Counted from the first letter of the stretch, positions 1 through 8,199 are shown. The stretch is 42,650 nucleotides of DNA from Planctomycetia bacterium (GCA_030527105.1 JAUNBK010000025.1:1-42650); one strand, 5' to 3'. Translations and numbers: made by a program. Notes: generated from the sequence alone by a model not told the origin.

Positions 1-105
1 GCTGAAGCAGGGGCTCCTGCGCCTGAGGCATCGCCTGCAGCGGCAGCCGCCCCCGCGCCAGAAACAACTCCCGCTCCTGCGCCAGAAACCGCCCCCGCTC
101 AGTAG
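1..105 (+). CDS. C-terminal tail of an Ala/Pro-rich protein (5' end outside window)
   Basis: The window opens inside a reading frame that ends at TAG 103-105. The visible 34 residues are almost only Ala, Pro, Glu and Thr, with a repeated APAPET-like unit, so this is a flexible low-complexity tail rather than a folded domain. A strong terminator follows 27 bases later, which supports this being the true end of a transcript. The family cannot be told from the tail alone; several bacterial ribosomal, secretion or envelope proteins carry such extensions. Confidence 0.6.
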   Translation, partial: AEAGAPAPEASPAAAAAPAPETTPAPAPETAPAQ

Positions 106-132
106 CGCCCACTTTAGCAACGAATTTGGTTT

Positions 133-164
133 AAGAGCGTTTGTTTTTCGAACGCTCTTTTTTT
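133..164 (+). terminator. Rho-independent terminator
   Basis: A perfect 9-bp stem, AAGAGCGTT (133-141) with AACGCTCTT (151-159), is followed by a T-run. It ends the transcript of the upstream Ala/Pro-rich gene. A TTG at 163 that would extend the next gene lies in the T-run and is therefore an unlikely start. Confidence 0.85.
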
Positions 165-213
165 GTACTGGCGCTCAAAAGAATTTGGGCTTTCAAAAAA
201 TTGGAGGCGTGCC

Positions 214-1140
214 GTGGAAGAGATTGAGAAAGATTCTGAGTTGAATGGCGCTGCGTGTTTTCGAGTGATCGACGCGTCCGCCAATCGGGCACGCGAAGCG
301 CTACGCGTGATTGAGGACTACGTTCGTTTCGTGTGCGACGACGCGTTTCTCACGGAGTTGCTCAAGAATTTGCGTCATCAATTGGTGCAAACGACGATTC
401 TTTTTCCTCTTGACGAGCGCCTTGCGCTGCGAGAAACACGGCGTGACGTCGGAACGACCGTGTCGAACGAGACGGAATTTCGACGCGCGAATATCGAAGC
501 CGTGTTGGGTGCGAATTTTTCTCGACTTCAAGAATCGTTGCGCAGCTTGGAGGAGTTTTCGAAAATCTCGCGCCCGGATTTGGCTCGGGTTTTTGAACAC
601 TTGCGCTACGATTCCTACACGATAGAGCGTCTTGTTTTTTCGCGATTTTCGCGCGAAATTTCGCAACGCGACGCGCTTTCTCACGCGAGGCGATACGCCC
701 CCGTGTCTGCCATGGGAAATCGCGAGGACTTTGTGAATAAAACGACGCAGATGGCACTCAACGGAATCGACATTTTCGAGCTTCGTTCTGGGGAGAAGGA
801 TGCCGATTGGATTGCGTTTGGGCGAGCGCTGCGATCGGTTTTGAATCAACTTTGCGCCAACGATTTATCGGCATCGCGTCGCGTTCTTTTTGTCGTTCGC
901 CAACGAGTCGACATTGCGCTTTTGTGCGAGTCGGACGGCGTAATGCTCTATCCAAACGACTTGGATACCTACGACGCGCGCAAAGTCCTGGGGACCCAAA
1001 AGCTCGTTGGGCGCTTTGTGGAGACGGACGCCCAAGTGCGCGACGCCATACTTTCTGGCGTCGATTTTTTGGGCGCGGAAATCAATTGGGCGCGCCAAGC
1101 TGCGCTCCAAATAACCGTTCCTCTTTTTGCGTGGGAGTGA
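214..1140 (+). CDS. ThiD2-domain protein with degenerate, truncated ThiE-like barrel
   Basis: 308 residues from GTG 214, chosen because GGAGG lies six bases upstream; an upstream in-frame TTG sits in the preceding terminator. The N-terminal ~130 residues match the ThiD2-type helical domain that precedes thiamine-phosphate synthase in planctomycetes and some other bacteria (FRVIDASANRAREALRVIEDYVRF, a close fit). The C-terminal half follows the ThiE TIM barrel but has lost its signature: QxRxK reads ELRSGEK, the ND pair reads RQ, GVHxGQxD reads GVMLYPND, the phosphate-binding Ser region reads VGRFVE. The chain stops before the TxTK and IGGI motifs. Inference: thiamine-phosphate synthase activity is probably lost while the ThiD2 part may still bind hydroxymethylpyrimidine (phosphate). 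It could also be a protein in decay. Confidence 0.7.
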   Translation: MEEIEKDSELNGAACFRVIDASANRAREALRVIEDYVRFVCDDAFLTELLKNLRHQLVQTTILFPLDERLALRETRRDVGTTVSNETEFRRANIEAVLGANFSRLQESLRSLEEFSKISRPDLARVFEHLRYDSYTIERLVFSRFSREISQRDALSHARRYAPVSAMGNREDFVNKTTQMALNGIDIFELRSGEKDADWIAFGRALRSVLNQLCANDLSASRRVLFVVRQRVDIALLCESDGVMLYPNDLDTYDARKVLGTQKLVGRFVETDAQVRDAILSGVDFLGAEINWARQAALQITVPLFAWE

Positions 1141-1190
1141 TGCTCTTTCGACTTTTTTCGCTTTTTTGGGAAAATTTCGTGAGAGAATAC

Positions 1191-1219
1191 TTGACTTTGC
1201 GCCGTATTTGGATTAGAAT
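1191..1219 (+). promoter_or_regulatory. Sigma-70-type promoter for the DUF1559 gene
   Basis: TTGACT (1191-1196), 17-bp spacer, TAGAAT (1214-1219). It predicts a start of transcription near 1226 and a ~50-base leader before ATG 1276. Confidence 0.7.
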
Positions 1220-1275
1220 GGCACTATGGTGACAATAGGGGGATTTTGGAATTTCTCGGATGGGGAGAGACTTTT

Positions 1276-2292
1276 ATGAGACACGTCCTTTTGGCAAAAG
1301 TGTCGCGGCACGCAGGATTCACGCTCGTGGAACTGCTGGTGGTTATCGCGATTATTGGCATGTTGGTGGGGCTGTTGCTCCCCGCTGTCCAACAGGCGCG
1401 TGAGGCGGCACGGCAGACCCAGTGCAACAATAACCTCAAAAATATGAGCATTGCGGCGCAATCTCACGAGGCGGAAATGGGATTTTTGCCCTCCGGTGGC
1501 TGGTACTACCAATTTTATGGCGATGCCGATTGTGGTTTGGGGTGCAGCCAGCCCGGGGCGTGGACGTACTCCATTTTGCCGTTTGTCGAGCAAGAAGCGC
1601 TTTATATGAAGTGTGCCGACGGAGACAAAGAAAATATCTCGGCAACGCAGAAAAGCAATTGTCTCACGGTCGCACAGACGCCGTTGCCTCTTTTCAATTG
1701 CCCTTCTCGTCGAACGGCTAAAAATTATACGATTAGCACCTCCGTGCAAAATTGCAACGGACTGAGTACTGGCGCAAAGTCGGACTATGCCGGGAATTGG
1801 GGTTCTAGCTCCGAGAATCCCAGGACAGAAGTGGGAACCGAGAACACGGGTTGGACTACGATGCGCGACAAGGTCAAATCGTATTCCTGGACGCAATCCG
1901 ACGCGACTGGCTCGGTCTTCTACGCAAGCGAGCTTCCTACGAGTGCGATTGAAGACGGCGCCTCCAACACGTTTTTCGTGGGGGAAAAATATTTGGACCC
2001 GAATATCTATGAGACTTCCTCCTCCACGGACGACAATGGTCTTTATGCGGGGCACGATTACGACAACCAGCGCTCGGCAGGAACGCTGAGCAATAACAGC
2101 ACTTCGCGCCTTCCTATGGCGGATCGACCAGGGTTCGAACCTAGCTCTTATCGTTTTGGGAGCGCGCACGCGTCTGGGGTCGGTATGGCAATGTGCGACG
2201 GCTCGGTGAAAAGAATTTCCTATTCGATCAATAATATCACATGGATGTGCCTGGCGGCGCGCAATGATGGGAGACCCGTGACGGCTCCATAA
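1276..2292 (+). CDS. DUF1559 prepilin-like protein
   Basis: 338 residues. The N-terminus has a basic stretch, then a type IV pilin-like cleavage/methylation segment ([23 protein letters not shown]) followed by [10 protein letters not shown], the standard DUF1559 opening. The C-terminus has the H-X9-DG motif ([12 protein letters not shown]). These proteins are expanded in planctomycetes and are thought to be processed by a prepilin peptidase and exposed at the cell surface; the precise role is unknown. ATG 1276 is chosen because GGGGAGAG lies just upstream and residue 1 then begins the short basic leader. Single gene with its own promoter. It is one of three paralogues in the window (others at 15758-16784 and 41374-42348). 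Confidence 0.93.
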   Translation: MRHVLLAKVSRHAGFTLVELLVVIAIIGMLVGLLLPAVQQAREAARQTQCNNNLKNMSIAAQSHEAEMGFLPSGGWYYQFYGDADCGLGCSQPGAWTYSILPFVEQEALYMKCADGDKENISATQKSNCLTVAQTPLPLFNCPSRRTAKNYTISTSVQNCNGLSTGAKSDYAGNWGSSSENPRTEVGTENTGWTTMRDKVKSYSWTQSDATGSVFYASELPTSAIEDGASNTFFVGEKYLDPNIYETSSSTDDNGLYAGHDYDNQRSAGTLSNNSTSRLPMADRPGFEPSSYRFGSAHASGVGMAMCDGSVKRISYSINNITWMCLAARNDGRPVTAP

Positions 2293-2300
2293 AACGGATT

Positions 2301-2402
2301 AGTATCGCATTGAAACTTTCGCTTCCGTCTGCCGTTAGAGCTTGCGTACCACGGCTTCAGAGGTTTGGTGAAAACTCAAAACCATTTGAGCGCCAGTATA
2401 GA
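2301..2402 (+). repeat. 105-bp palindromic intergenic repeat, degenerate copy (orientation B)
   Basis: The left half aligns well with the repeat consensus (AGTATCGCATTGAAA, then CCGTCTGCCGTTAGAGC and TACCACGGCT). The right half is eroded. Orientation B is defined as starting TATAATACTT and ending GATGAGTATA. It lies between the DUF1559 gene and the CPBP gene. Confidence 0.6.
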
Positions 2403-2438
2403 TAGCGCCAGTATAAAGGAGGATGAATTTTCAACATC

Positions 2439-3284
2439 ATGGAACAGCGGCAACCACAAAACAGTCCCTTCCGAGGGGACCCCTTTTTTCAAGAGAGATG
2501 GGCTTTCTGGCGTTATTTGTACGGTTTTTTGGCTCCTGAGAGACGCCGAAGTGCGTTGATTTTGTTATACGCGGTCGTCGCTGTGGCGTTGTGGAGCTAC
2601 ATACCCAAGGCGCCTCGGCTTCTTGAAGCGTCGCCGACGGGGGAGGTTGCCTACGTCGCGCCTGTGGGATTCTCGCCCGACTTATCTTTCGGGGAACGTG
2701 TTAAGATGATGATCCTCTCGTCGCAAAAGATTTGGGGCGCGCTCCTTTTCTTCTGCCTGATTCCCATGGGCATCATACGATTCGTTTTTCGGGAGCGAAT
2801 CGCCGACTACGGTCTTGGTTTTGGCGTCGTTCGTTTGACACTTCTCATGTCCTTGGCGATGTCCCCGGTTTTCATCCTTGTGGGATATTTCTCCGGCGCA
2901 TTGGCGAGTATGCTCACCACGTACCCTTATTCTCCTTGGATCCTTGGTGGTGAGCGAACGATTGGCGACGGAAAAACATTTATGGCACTCTATTTTGCCC
3001 TGTATTTTTTCGTCTACTATTTTAGTTGGGAATTCTTCTTTCGAGGATTTCTTCAACTCGGTTTGGATTCGTCCTTGGGGAGCTACAATGCGATTTTGAT
3101 CGGCACGGCAATGTCGACTGTCGCCCATTTTGGGCACGCATTCCCCGAAGTCCTCGGGGCCGTTTTAGGCGGACTCTTCTGGGGCTTTTGGGTTTATCGC
3201 ACGCGCTCTTTGTTTTTTGGTTGGTGGTCGCACGCGTTGTTGGGAATCGCATTGGATTTCATGCTGATTCGAAATTTTTTGTAG
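2439..3284 (+). CDS. CPBP-family intramembrane metalloprotease
   Basis: 281 residues with about seven hydrophobic helices. The conserved CPBP (CAAX protease and bacteriocin-processing) core is at the C-terminus: WEFFFRGFL (approx. 195-203, the EExxxRG motif with Trp for the first Glu), a His in STVAHFGHAFPE, and a further His in WWSHALLGIALD. The family cleaves prenylated or peptide substrates in the membrane; no substrate can be inferred here. An AAAGGAGG sequence lies at 2416-2423, somewhat far (about 15 bases) from ATG 2439. The in-frame TGA at 2424 rules out an earlier start. The Trp-Glu variant of the motif may be a normal planctomycete subfamily feature. Confidence 0.82.
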   Translation: MEQRQPQNSPFRGDPFFQERWAFWRYLYGFLAPERRRSALILLYAVVAVALWSYIPKAPRLLEASPTGEVAYVAPVGFSPDLSFGERVKMMILSSQKIWGALLFFCLIPMGIIRFVFRERIADYGLGFGVVRLTLLMSLAMSPVFILVGYFSGALASMLTTYPYSPWILGGERTIGDGKTFMALYFALYFFVYYFSWEFFFRGFLQLGLDSSLGSYNAILIGTAMSTVAHFGHAFPEVLGAVLGGLFWGFWVYRTRSLFFGWWSHALLGIALDFMLIRNFL

Positions 3285-3301
3285 TTTCCGTTTCAGACCT
3301 C

Positions 3302-3329
3302 TTGCAATATTAGGATTTTATGCTAAAAT
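3302..3329 (+). promoter_or_regulatory. Promoter for smpB-ricT
   Basis: TTGCAA (3302-3307), 16-bp spacer, TAAAAT (3324-3329) with an extended TGC just before the -10 box. It predicts a start near 3336, giving a ~43-base leader to the apparent ACG start of smpB. Confidence 0.55.
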
Positions 3330-3378
3330 GGAGTGGGTTGTTTGGAATGTGGACTAGCAGAAAGAAAGGACTTGTACC

Positions 3379-3876
3379 ACGGCTAAATCGAAAAAAAAGA
3401 AAGCCCCAAAATCTGACGACGGGGTTAAAATCGTTTGCGAGAATCGAAAAGCGCGCCATGATTATGAGATTCTGGACACGCTCGAGTGTGGTATTGTCCT
3501 TGCGGGAAGCGAAGTGAAAAGCCTGCGCGAGGGACGGTGCTCTATTGCTGAGGCGTATGCGAAAGAGAAAAATGGCGAAATCTGGCTCCTCGGCTGCGAC
3601 ATTCAGGAGTATCTCGAGGCGAATCGATTGAATCATCAACCCAAGCGTCCGAGAAAATTGTTGCTCCACCGCTCGGAAATTAAAAGGTGCCTCGTAAAAA
3701 CGGCGGCGAAAGGACTCACGCTCATTCCTCTGCGGGTTTATTTCCAAAAAAATTTCGCGAAGGTTCTCCTCGGAATTTGCCAAGGAAAGCAAAAACACGA
3801 CAAGCGCCAGGCGCTCAAGAAGGCGGACGTGGACAAAAGACTTCGAGTGAGCCTCGCAAGGTACAATACGCGCTGA
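3379..3876 (+). CDS. smpB: SsrA-binding protein SmpB (apparent ACG start)
   Basis: 165 residues if started at ACG 3379. The SmpB signature is intact: NRKARHDYEILDTLECGIVLAGSEVKSLREGR, then the RPRKLLLHRSEI segment and the basic C-terminal tail HDKRQALKKADVDKR. SmpB brings tmRNA to stalled ribosomes. The conserved N-terminus lies upstream of the only good in-frame start (GTG 3514), which would remove a third of the protein. An in-frame stop is at 3355-3357, and between it and the conserved block there is no ATG, GTG or TTG. An AGAAAGGA ribosome site ends at 3370, eight bases before ACG GCT AAA TCG, which reads as the usual M-A-K-S opening with ATG changed to ACG. Followed 15 bases later by ricT, so probably one operon. 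Confidence 0.9.
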   Translation, partial: TAKSKKKKAPKSDDGVKIVCENRKARHDYEILDTLECGIVLAGSEVKSLREGRCSIAEAYAKEKNGEIWLLGCDIQEYLEANRLNHQPKRPRKLLLHRSEIKRCLVKTAAKGLTLIPLRVYFQKNFAKVLLGICQGKQKHDKRQALKKADVDKRLRVSLARYNTR

Positions 3877-3891
3877 TATCGTGAGGGAAAA

Positions 3892-4761
3892 ATGGCGGAT
3901 TATTTGGTAAGATACGGAACGATGCGCATTCAAGGCATCTTCAATTGGGCGTCCCCTCGCCAAGACGTCGCGCGTGGAGAGTATCTTGTCGTCCGTTCCG
4001 AACGCGGGTTGGAGATCGGGCAGGTCTTGAGGGACGTCACGGATGAAAACTTCAACGATTATCCCGTTGCCGTTTCGAGGGGCGTTGTCGTGAGGCTCAT
4101 GACGGGCGACGACGCGAATGAGTTCAATCGGATTCATTTTCACGAGACGGAGGAGTTCCAAACGTGCCTGAGGTGCATTGCGGCGCTGGGGCTTCAAATG
4201 CACCTGGTCGATGTGGAGCATATTTTCGGCGGGGAGAGAATTGTCGTCTATTATTTGGCGGAGGGACGCATCGATTTCCGCGAGTTGGTCAAAGTGTTGG
4301 CGACCGAGTTCCAAACCCGAATCGAAATGCGACAAATCGGTGTGCGCGATGAAGCGAAAATCCTCGCCGACTATGGCGACTGCGGCAAGGAAGTGTGTTG
4401 CAATACGTACCTTACGATTATGCCGCCCGTTTCGATGAAGATGGCGAAGGTTCAGAAGGCGACGTTGGATCCCTCGAAGATATCCGGTCGCTGCGGACGG
4501 TTGAAGTGTTGCTTGCGTTATGAGTATCCGGTATACGAGGAGTTTATGGAAGGTCTGCCAGCCCTCGGTGCGCGAGTGCTTCACGACGGCGTGGTTGCGC
4601 GCGTTGTTGGACACGAGATTCTTGCGCGTCAAGTCTATATCGAGACGGAAGACCACGTGCGAAAACTCGTGAGTATGGATGAAATTAAGGTATTGGAGCG
4701 GTCGCATCGTCCGCCTCAAAGGGATGTTTTGGACGATGAGGGCGGTTCAACACCACATTGA
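3892..4761 (+). CDS. ricT: PSP1-domain protein, RicT/YaaT family
   Basis: 289 residues. The PSP1 domain is recognised by the region that includes ERGLEIGQVL and by the cysteine clusters DCGKEVCCNTYL and RCGRLKCCLRYE, typical of RicT (YaaT). In Bacillus, RicT joins RicA and RicF in an iron-sulfur complex that affects mRNA processing by RNase Y; the role in planctomycetes is not established. All conserved cysteines are present. GAGGG precedes ATG 3892, and the 15-base gap to smpB supports cotranscription. A repeat copy follows the stop codon. Confidence 0.85.
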   Translation: MADYLVRYGTMRIQGIFNWASPRQDVARGEYLVVRSERGLEIGQVLRDVTDENFNDYPVAVSRGVVVRLMTGDDANEFNRIHFHETEEFQTCLRCIAALGLQMHLVDVEHIFGGERIVVYYLAEGRIDFRELVKVLATEFQTRIEMRQIGVRDEAKILADYGDCGKEVCCNTYLTIMPPVSMKMAKVQKATLDPSKISGRCGRLKCCLRYEYPVYEEFMEGLPALGARVLHDGVVARVVGHEILARQVYIETEDHVRKLVSMDEIKVLERSHRPPQRDVLDDEGGSTPH

Positions 4762-4765
4762 AACG

Positions 4766-4866
4766 ATACAACTTCTCATTTAAATCGGTTTTGTCCGGCG
4801 TTTGAGTCGCTCGCTACGGCTCGCAAAGCGTCGCGTAAAACGGGAATTTAAAGTACGATGAGTATA
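4766..4866 (+). repeat. 105-bp palindromic intergenic repeat (orientation B)
   Basis: The right half is very close to consensus (CGGCTCGCAAAGCGTCGCG, AAAACGGGAATTTAAAG, GATGAGTATA); the left half is diverged. It follows ricT directly. The rest of the 4762-5067 gap holds only the promoter listed next. Confidence 0.8.
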
Positions 4867-4967
4867 GATTCCGTAAATTTTCCCGAAAGGCGGCTTTAAA
4901 CTAAAGAAGTTTGAGAGGAAAAACCGACTGAACGATATAAAATTTGAGTTTTTTTAGGGCAGGGCGC

Positions 4968-4995
4968 TTGAAAATTTCCTGTTTTCGGGTATACT
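4968..4995 (+). promoter_or_regulatory. Promoter of the fabZ-acp-fabZ-fabF operon
   Basis: TTGAAA (4968-4973), 16-bp spacer, TATACT (4990-4995). It predicts a start near 5002 and a ~65-base leader before the first dehydratase gene. Confidence 0.55.
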
Positions 4996-5067
4996 TGGCG
5001 GAATTGAGGAATTACGGTGCTTTCGCTTTAAGCGGACTTTGGGTGCGAGAAGAATATACAGGGCGTC

Positions 5068-5577
5068 ATGCGTTTTATACTGATTGATAAAATCACTGAG
5101 TTGAAATTGGGCGAGTCGATCACGACGACGAAAAACCTTTCGATTGCGGAAGAGTATCTCGCGGATCATTTCCCGGGCTTTGCCGTGATGCCTGGTGTTT
5201 TGATGCTTGAAGCAATGACGCAGAGTGCGGCATGGCTCATTCGTTTGACGGATGATTTCGCAGACAGCATCATTTCGCTCAAAGAGGCGCGGAATGTCAA
5301 ATACAATCATTTCGTCCAGCCTGGTGAGACTTTAACGCTCAAAATCACAATTTTGGGGCGAAAACCGAAGGAAACGAAGGTGAAAGCCGAGGGATTCTTG
5401 GGCGATTTGCCTGCCCTTTCCGCGAAGTTGACGCTTTCGCACCATAACGTGAGCGACGTTTTCCCTGGTATGGCTTGGAAGGATGCGGACGTTGTGAAGG
5501 AGTTGCGTCGTTGCTACGAGAGTGTGATTCGACACGAGTTTGAATCGCCAATTGACTCGCAAAGCGTGCCCGAATAA
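5068..5577 (+). CDS. FabZ-like 3-hydroxyacyl-ACP dehydratase (first copy)
   Basis: 169 residues with a single hot-dog fold. The active-site block is complete: DHFPGFAVMPGVLMLEAMTQSAAW, with catalytic His and Glu as in FabZ. It would dehydrate 3-hydroxyacyl-ACP in type II fatty-acid synthesis or a related acyl pathway. The ribosome site before ATG 5068 is weak (AGGGCG). It is the first gene of a cluster followed by an ACP, a second dehydratase and a ketosynthase; the cluster lacks a reductase, which must come from elsewhere. The C-terminal ~35 residues extend beyond typical FabZ. Confidence 0.85.
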   Translation: MRFILIDKITELKLGESITTTKNLSIAEEYLADHFPGFAVMPGVLMLEAMTQSAAWLIRLTDDFADSIISLKEARNVKYNHFVQPGETLTLKITILGRKPKETKVKAEGFLGDLPALSAKLTLSHHNVSDVFPGMAWKDADVVKELRRCYESVIRHEFESPIDSQSVPE

Positions 5578-5581
5578 AATG

Positions 5582-5686
5582 ATATTAGTCCTCGAATGAG
5601 TTTCCGTTTTACCAAAGCGTGCGAACCGTGGTGCGTAACTCAAGCGGTGGCACGAGGTCGGAAATTCAGAAGTGGGGCATTATAAA
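5582..5686 (+). repeat. 105-bp palindromic intergenic repeat (orientation A), diverged
   Basis: Orientation A is the reverse complement of B. Recognisable blocks are TTTCCGTTTT, GCGAACCGTGGTGCGTAACT, GGAAATTCA and a terminal ATTATAA. It lies inside the operon between the first dehydratase and the ACP gene. Confidence 0.65.
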
Positions 5687-5754
5687 AGTTTACTATGTTC
5701 GCTGATGGTTCATTCTGTCGGCTGTTTTTCGTTTTTTCATTTGGAGAACAAAGA

Positions 5755-6144
5755 ATGGGTGCAAGTATCAATCCTGATATTTTTGAAAAAGTTCAGACAA
5801 CTCTGGTGGATGCTCTGGGTGTTGATGAAGAGGAAGTCACCGAGGATGCAACATTGGTTGGAGATTTAGGAGCGGAGTCGATTGACTTTCTCGATATTGT
5901 TTTCCGACTTGAAAAGGCGTTTAACATTAAGGTTGAGCGTGGCGAGCTTTTCCCGGAAGACATCCTCTCCAGTGCGGAGTTTGTCCTGAACAACCGAGTC
6001 AACGAGCAAGGGCTTGCCGAGTTGCGTGAGCGTCTCCCGTTTATCGACCTGTCCGAATTTGAAAAGAACCCTGTCGTGCAGGAATTCCCGCGCCATATGA
6101 CGGTTGCCGACATGTGTCGTTTTGTGGAGTACAAGTTGCAGTAG
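5755..6144 (+). CDS. Long acyl carrier protein
   Basis: 129 residues from ATG 5755, chosen because GGAG lies eight bases upstream. The ACP fold is clear: LVDALGVDEEEVTEDATLVGDLG, then AESIDFLDIVFRLEKAF. The likely phosphopantetheine site is Ser42 in ESID, where most ACPs have DSL. The protein is about 50 residues longer than E. coli AcpP; an insertion (approx. 75-115) separates helix II from the last helix, TVADMCRFVEYKL. It sits between two dehydratase genes and upstream of a ketosynthase, so it probably serves a dedicated pathway rather than being the housekeeping ACP. Confidence 0.88.
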   Translation: MGASINPDIFEKVQTTLVDALGVDEEEVTEDATLVGDLGAESIDFLDIVFRLEKAFNIKVERGELFPEDILSSAEFVLNNRVNEQGLAELRERLPFIDLSEFEKNPVVQEFPRHMTVADMCRFVEYKLQ

Positions 6145-6222
6145 CATTATTCGGTCTTCATGAGCGGCGGTCGTGTGTTTGGCTGCCGCTTTTCTCTGAT
6201 TGGGAGTTGTTGGGAAAAGACT

Positions 6223-6738
6223 ATGCGTTGGTATTGGATCGATCGTTACACTGAGTTTGTTCGTGGAAAGAGGGCGACTGCCGTCAAATGTATTTCGTTG
6301 GCGGAGGAGCATTTGCACGACCACTTTTTGCATTTTCCTGTGATGCCGCATTCTCTTGTTGTCGAGGGGGTCGCGCAGGCTGGTGGGCTTCTTATTAGTG
6401 AGTACAATCAGTGCCGTGAGAAGGTTGTCTTGGCGAAAATTGTTAAAGCAGTTTTTTATTGCGAGGCGTATCCAGGCGAAACGCTTACTTATTCTGTCCA
6501 AATTGAGAACATCAATTCGGGCGGTGCGTCTATTTCCGCGACGAGTTACAAGGGGGACGTTTTACATGCAGAATTTGAGATGATGTTCGCTCATCTTGAT
6601 GGAATGTTTGCTGACAAGGAGCTTTTTTCTCCCGAGGACTACAGACATCTCTTCCATTCTTTCCACGTTTACGAGGTGGGAAAGGAGGAGGATGGGGTGA
6701 CCCCGATCACGGAGCCGGATTGCTTTAAGAACTTATAA
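6223..6738 (+). CDS. FabZ/FabA-like 3-hydroxyacyl-ACP dehydratase (second copy)
   Basis: 171 residues from ATG 6223, giving the start MRWYWIDRYTEF that parallels the first copy; GGGAAAAG lies upstream. The hot-dog active site reads DHFLHFPVMPHSLVVEGVAQAGG, with the catalytic His and Glu in place. It differs from the first copy in having VEG (as in many distinct hot-dog subfamilies) instead of LEA. The pair may act on different chain lengths, or form a heteromeric dehydratase; this is inference. The stop codon is almost contiguous with a repeat copy. Confidence 0.83.
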   Translation: MRWYWIDRYTEFVRGKRATAVKCISLAEEHLHDHFLHFPVMPHSLVVEGVAQAGGLLISEYNQCREKVVLAKIVKAVFYCEAYPGETLTYSVQIENINSGGASISATSYKGDVLHAEFEMMFAHLDGMFADKELFSPEDYRHLFHSFHVYEVGKEEDGVTPITEPDCFKNL

Positions 6739-6739
6739 T

Positions 6740-6843
6740 TTATGGTACTTCTCGTCGAAATCTCCGGTTTTAGTCCGCCGTTGGAGCTACGCACAACGGA
6801 TCACGAATTTCGTGAAAACCGGATTTAAGTACGATGAGTATGA
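6740..6843 (+). repeat. 105-bp palindromic intergenic repeat (orientation B)
   Basis: Near full-length: GGTACTTCTCGTCGAAAT, CCGCCGTTGGAGCTACGCAC, GTGAAAACCGGATTTAAG, GATGAGTATG. It shares the CACGAATTTCGTGAAA variant of the central arm with the copy at 33501. It lies inside the operon between the second dehydratase and fabF. Confidence 0.88.
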
Positions 6844-6906
6844 CATTGTTTGTGTTGTAACTGCGCGTATTGCGGTGGGAATTCACATTTTTTGGAGGAA
6901 AACGTC

Positions 6907-8199
6907 ATGAAACGTCGTGTTGTGGTTACTGGTCTTGGGTGTGTAACGCCTTTGGGTGCCAACGTTGATCTGGTGTGGAAGCGGCTTTTGGCTGGAGAGT
7001 CCGCCGTGGATTATATAACGAGATTTGACGCCTCCAGTTTTCCCACCAAAATCGCTGCGGAAGTGAAAAATTGGGATTTGTCTCACGAGGGGGAAGACCC
7101 CGCGCGATGGGTGAATCAGGGCTTGCATACTCAATTCGCCATCGGGGCAGGAAAACAAGCCGTCAAAGATTCTGGGATCATGGACATCTCGTTCGATCCG
7201 CTTCGTTTTGGTGTTTACACCGGGGGTGGTGAGGGACAGCAGGATTTCGGACGTTTCGCGAGAATGATGGTTGCCGGTATCAAGGACGGCGTTGCTCAGG
7301 GCGTCGAATTTAGCACGCTTGGTTTTATTCGCGACGGATTGCGGGATTTCAATCAGGAGGCGGAGTTGGAGCAGGAGCCGAACATGCCGGCTGCGCACCT
7401 TGCCGCTATGTTTAACGCGCAGGGACCAAATTCGAATTGTCTCACCGCCTGTGCCGCGAGTGTCCAAGCGATTGGAGAGGCGACCGAGATCATTCGTCGT
7501 GGGGAGTGCGACCTCATGCTCTCTGGCGGCGCGCATAGCATGATTCATCCCATGGGCGTCATGGGCTTCAATTTGCTCACTGCGTTGAGCACGAACAACG
7601 AGAATCCAAAAGCCGCCAGTCGACCGTTTGATCGTCTTCGAGATGGGTTCGTTTTGGGCGAGGGTTCCGTCATGTGCGTCTTGGAGGAGTACGAACACGC
7701 GAAAAAGCGTGGTGCGAAAATCTACGGCGAGGTGGCGGGGTATGGTTCCACCGCCGATGCGTTCCGAATCACGGACACGCATCCCGACGGGCGTGGTGCG
7801 ATTTCGTGTCTTGAGATGGCGCTGCGCGATGCGGAGTGCAACATCGACGAGATCGACTACATCAACGCGCACGGAACGAGCACCAGCGTGAACGACAAAG
7901 TCGAGACCCTTGCGATCAAGAAGGTCTTTGGCGAGAGAGCGTACAAAATCCCCGTCTCGAGCACGAAGAGTATGATTGGGCACATGATTGCGGCAGCGGG
8001 CGCAAGCGAGATGATGTATTGCCTCTTGGCGATGCGCGACGGCGTTGTTCCTCCGACGATCAATTACGAGAATCCCGACCCGCTCTGTGATTTGGACTAT
8101 GTGCCGAACGTTTGTCGAGAGGTCGAGTGCAACTGCTGTATCACGAACAGCTTTGGGTTCGGAGGGCAGAACGTTTCCATTTTGGTTAAAAAGGTCTGA
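6907..8199 (+). CDS. fabF: Beta-ketoacyl-ACP synthase II-type (FabF-like)
   Basis: 430 residues from ATG 6907, preceded by GGAGGAAAA. The thiolase-fold condensing enzyme has the Cys-His-His site: Cys182 in TACAAS, His322 in INAHGTST, Lys354 and His359 in TKSMIGH. It elongates acyl-ACP with malonyl-ACP. Placement after dehydratase-ACP-dehydratase suggests a dedicated fatty-acid or polyketide-like pathway. The insert between residues ~105 and 160 (rich in Gln, Phe and Glu) is longer than in E. coli FabF. A terminator follows, closing the operon. Confidence 0.92.
   Translation: MKRRVVVTGLGCVTPLGANVDLVWKRLLAGESAVDYITRFDASSFPTKIAAEVKNWDLSHEGEDPARWVNQGLHTQFAIGAGKQAVKDSGIMDISFDPLRFGVYTGGGEGQQDFGRFARMMVAGIKDGVAQGVEFSTLGFIRDGLRDFNQEAELEQEPNMPAAHLAAMFNAQGPNSNCLTACAASVQAIGEATEIIRRGECDLMLSGGAHSMIHPMGVMGFNLLTALSTNNENPKAASRPFDRLRDGFVLGEGSVMCVLEEYEHAKKRGAKIYGEVAGYGSTADAFRITDTHPDGRGAISCLEMALRDAECNIDEIDYINAHGTSTSVNDKVETLAIKKVFGERAYKIPVSSTKSMIGHMIAAAGASEMMYCLLAMRDGVVPPTINYENPDPLCDLDYVPNVCREVECNCCITNSFGFGGQNVSILVKKV

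Noticed and set aside
106..213. TPP riboswitch upstream of the ThiD2/ThiE-like gene
   Set aside because: No CTGAGA or ACCTGA-type thi-box elements were found, and most of the space is taken by a terminator.
3310..4719. 469-residue minus-strand frame opposite smpB and ricT
   Set aside because: It is the antisense shadow of smpB and ricT, which have strong motifs and ribosome sites. Likewise rejected: the plus-strand frame 20028-21788 over the BBP7 gene, the minus frame 6883-7983 over fabF and the minus frame 32103-33227 over trpB.
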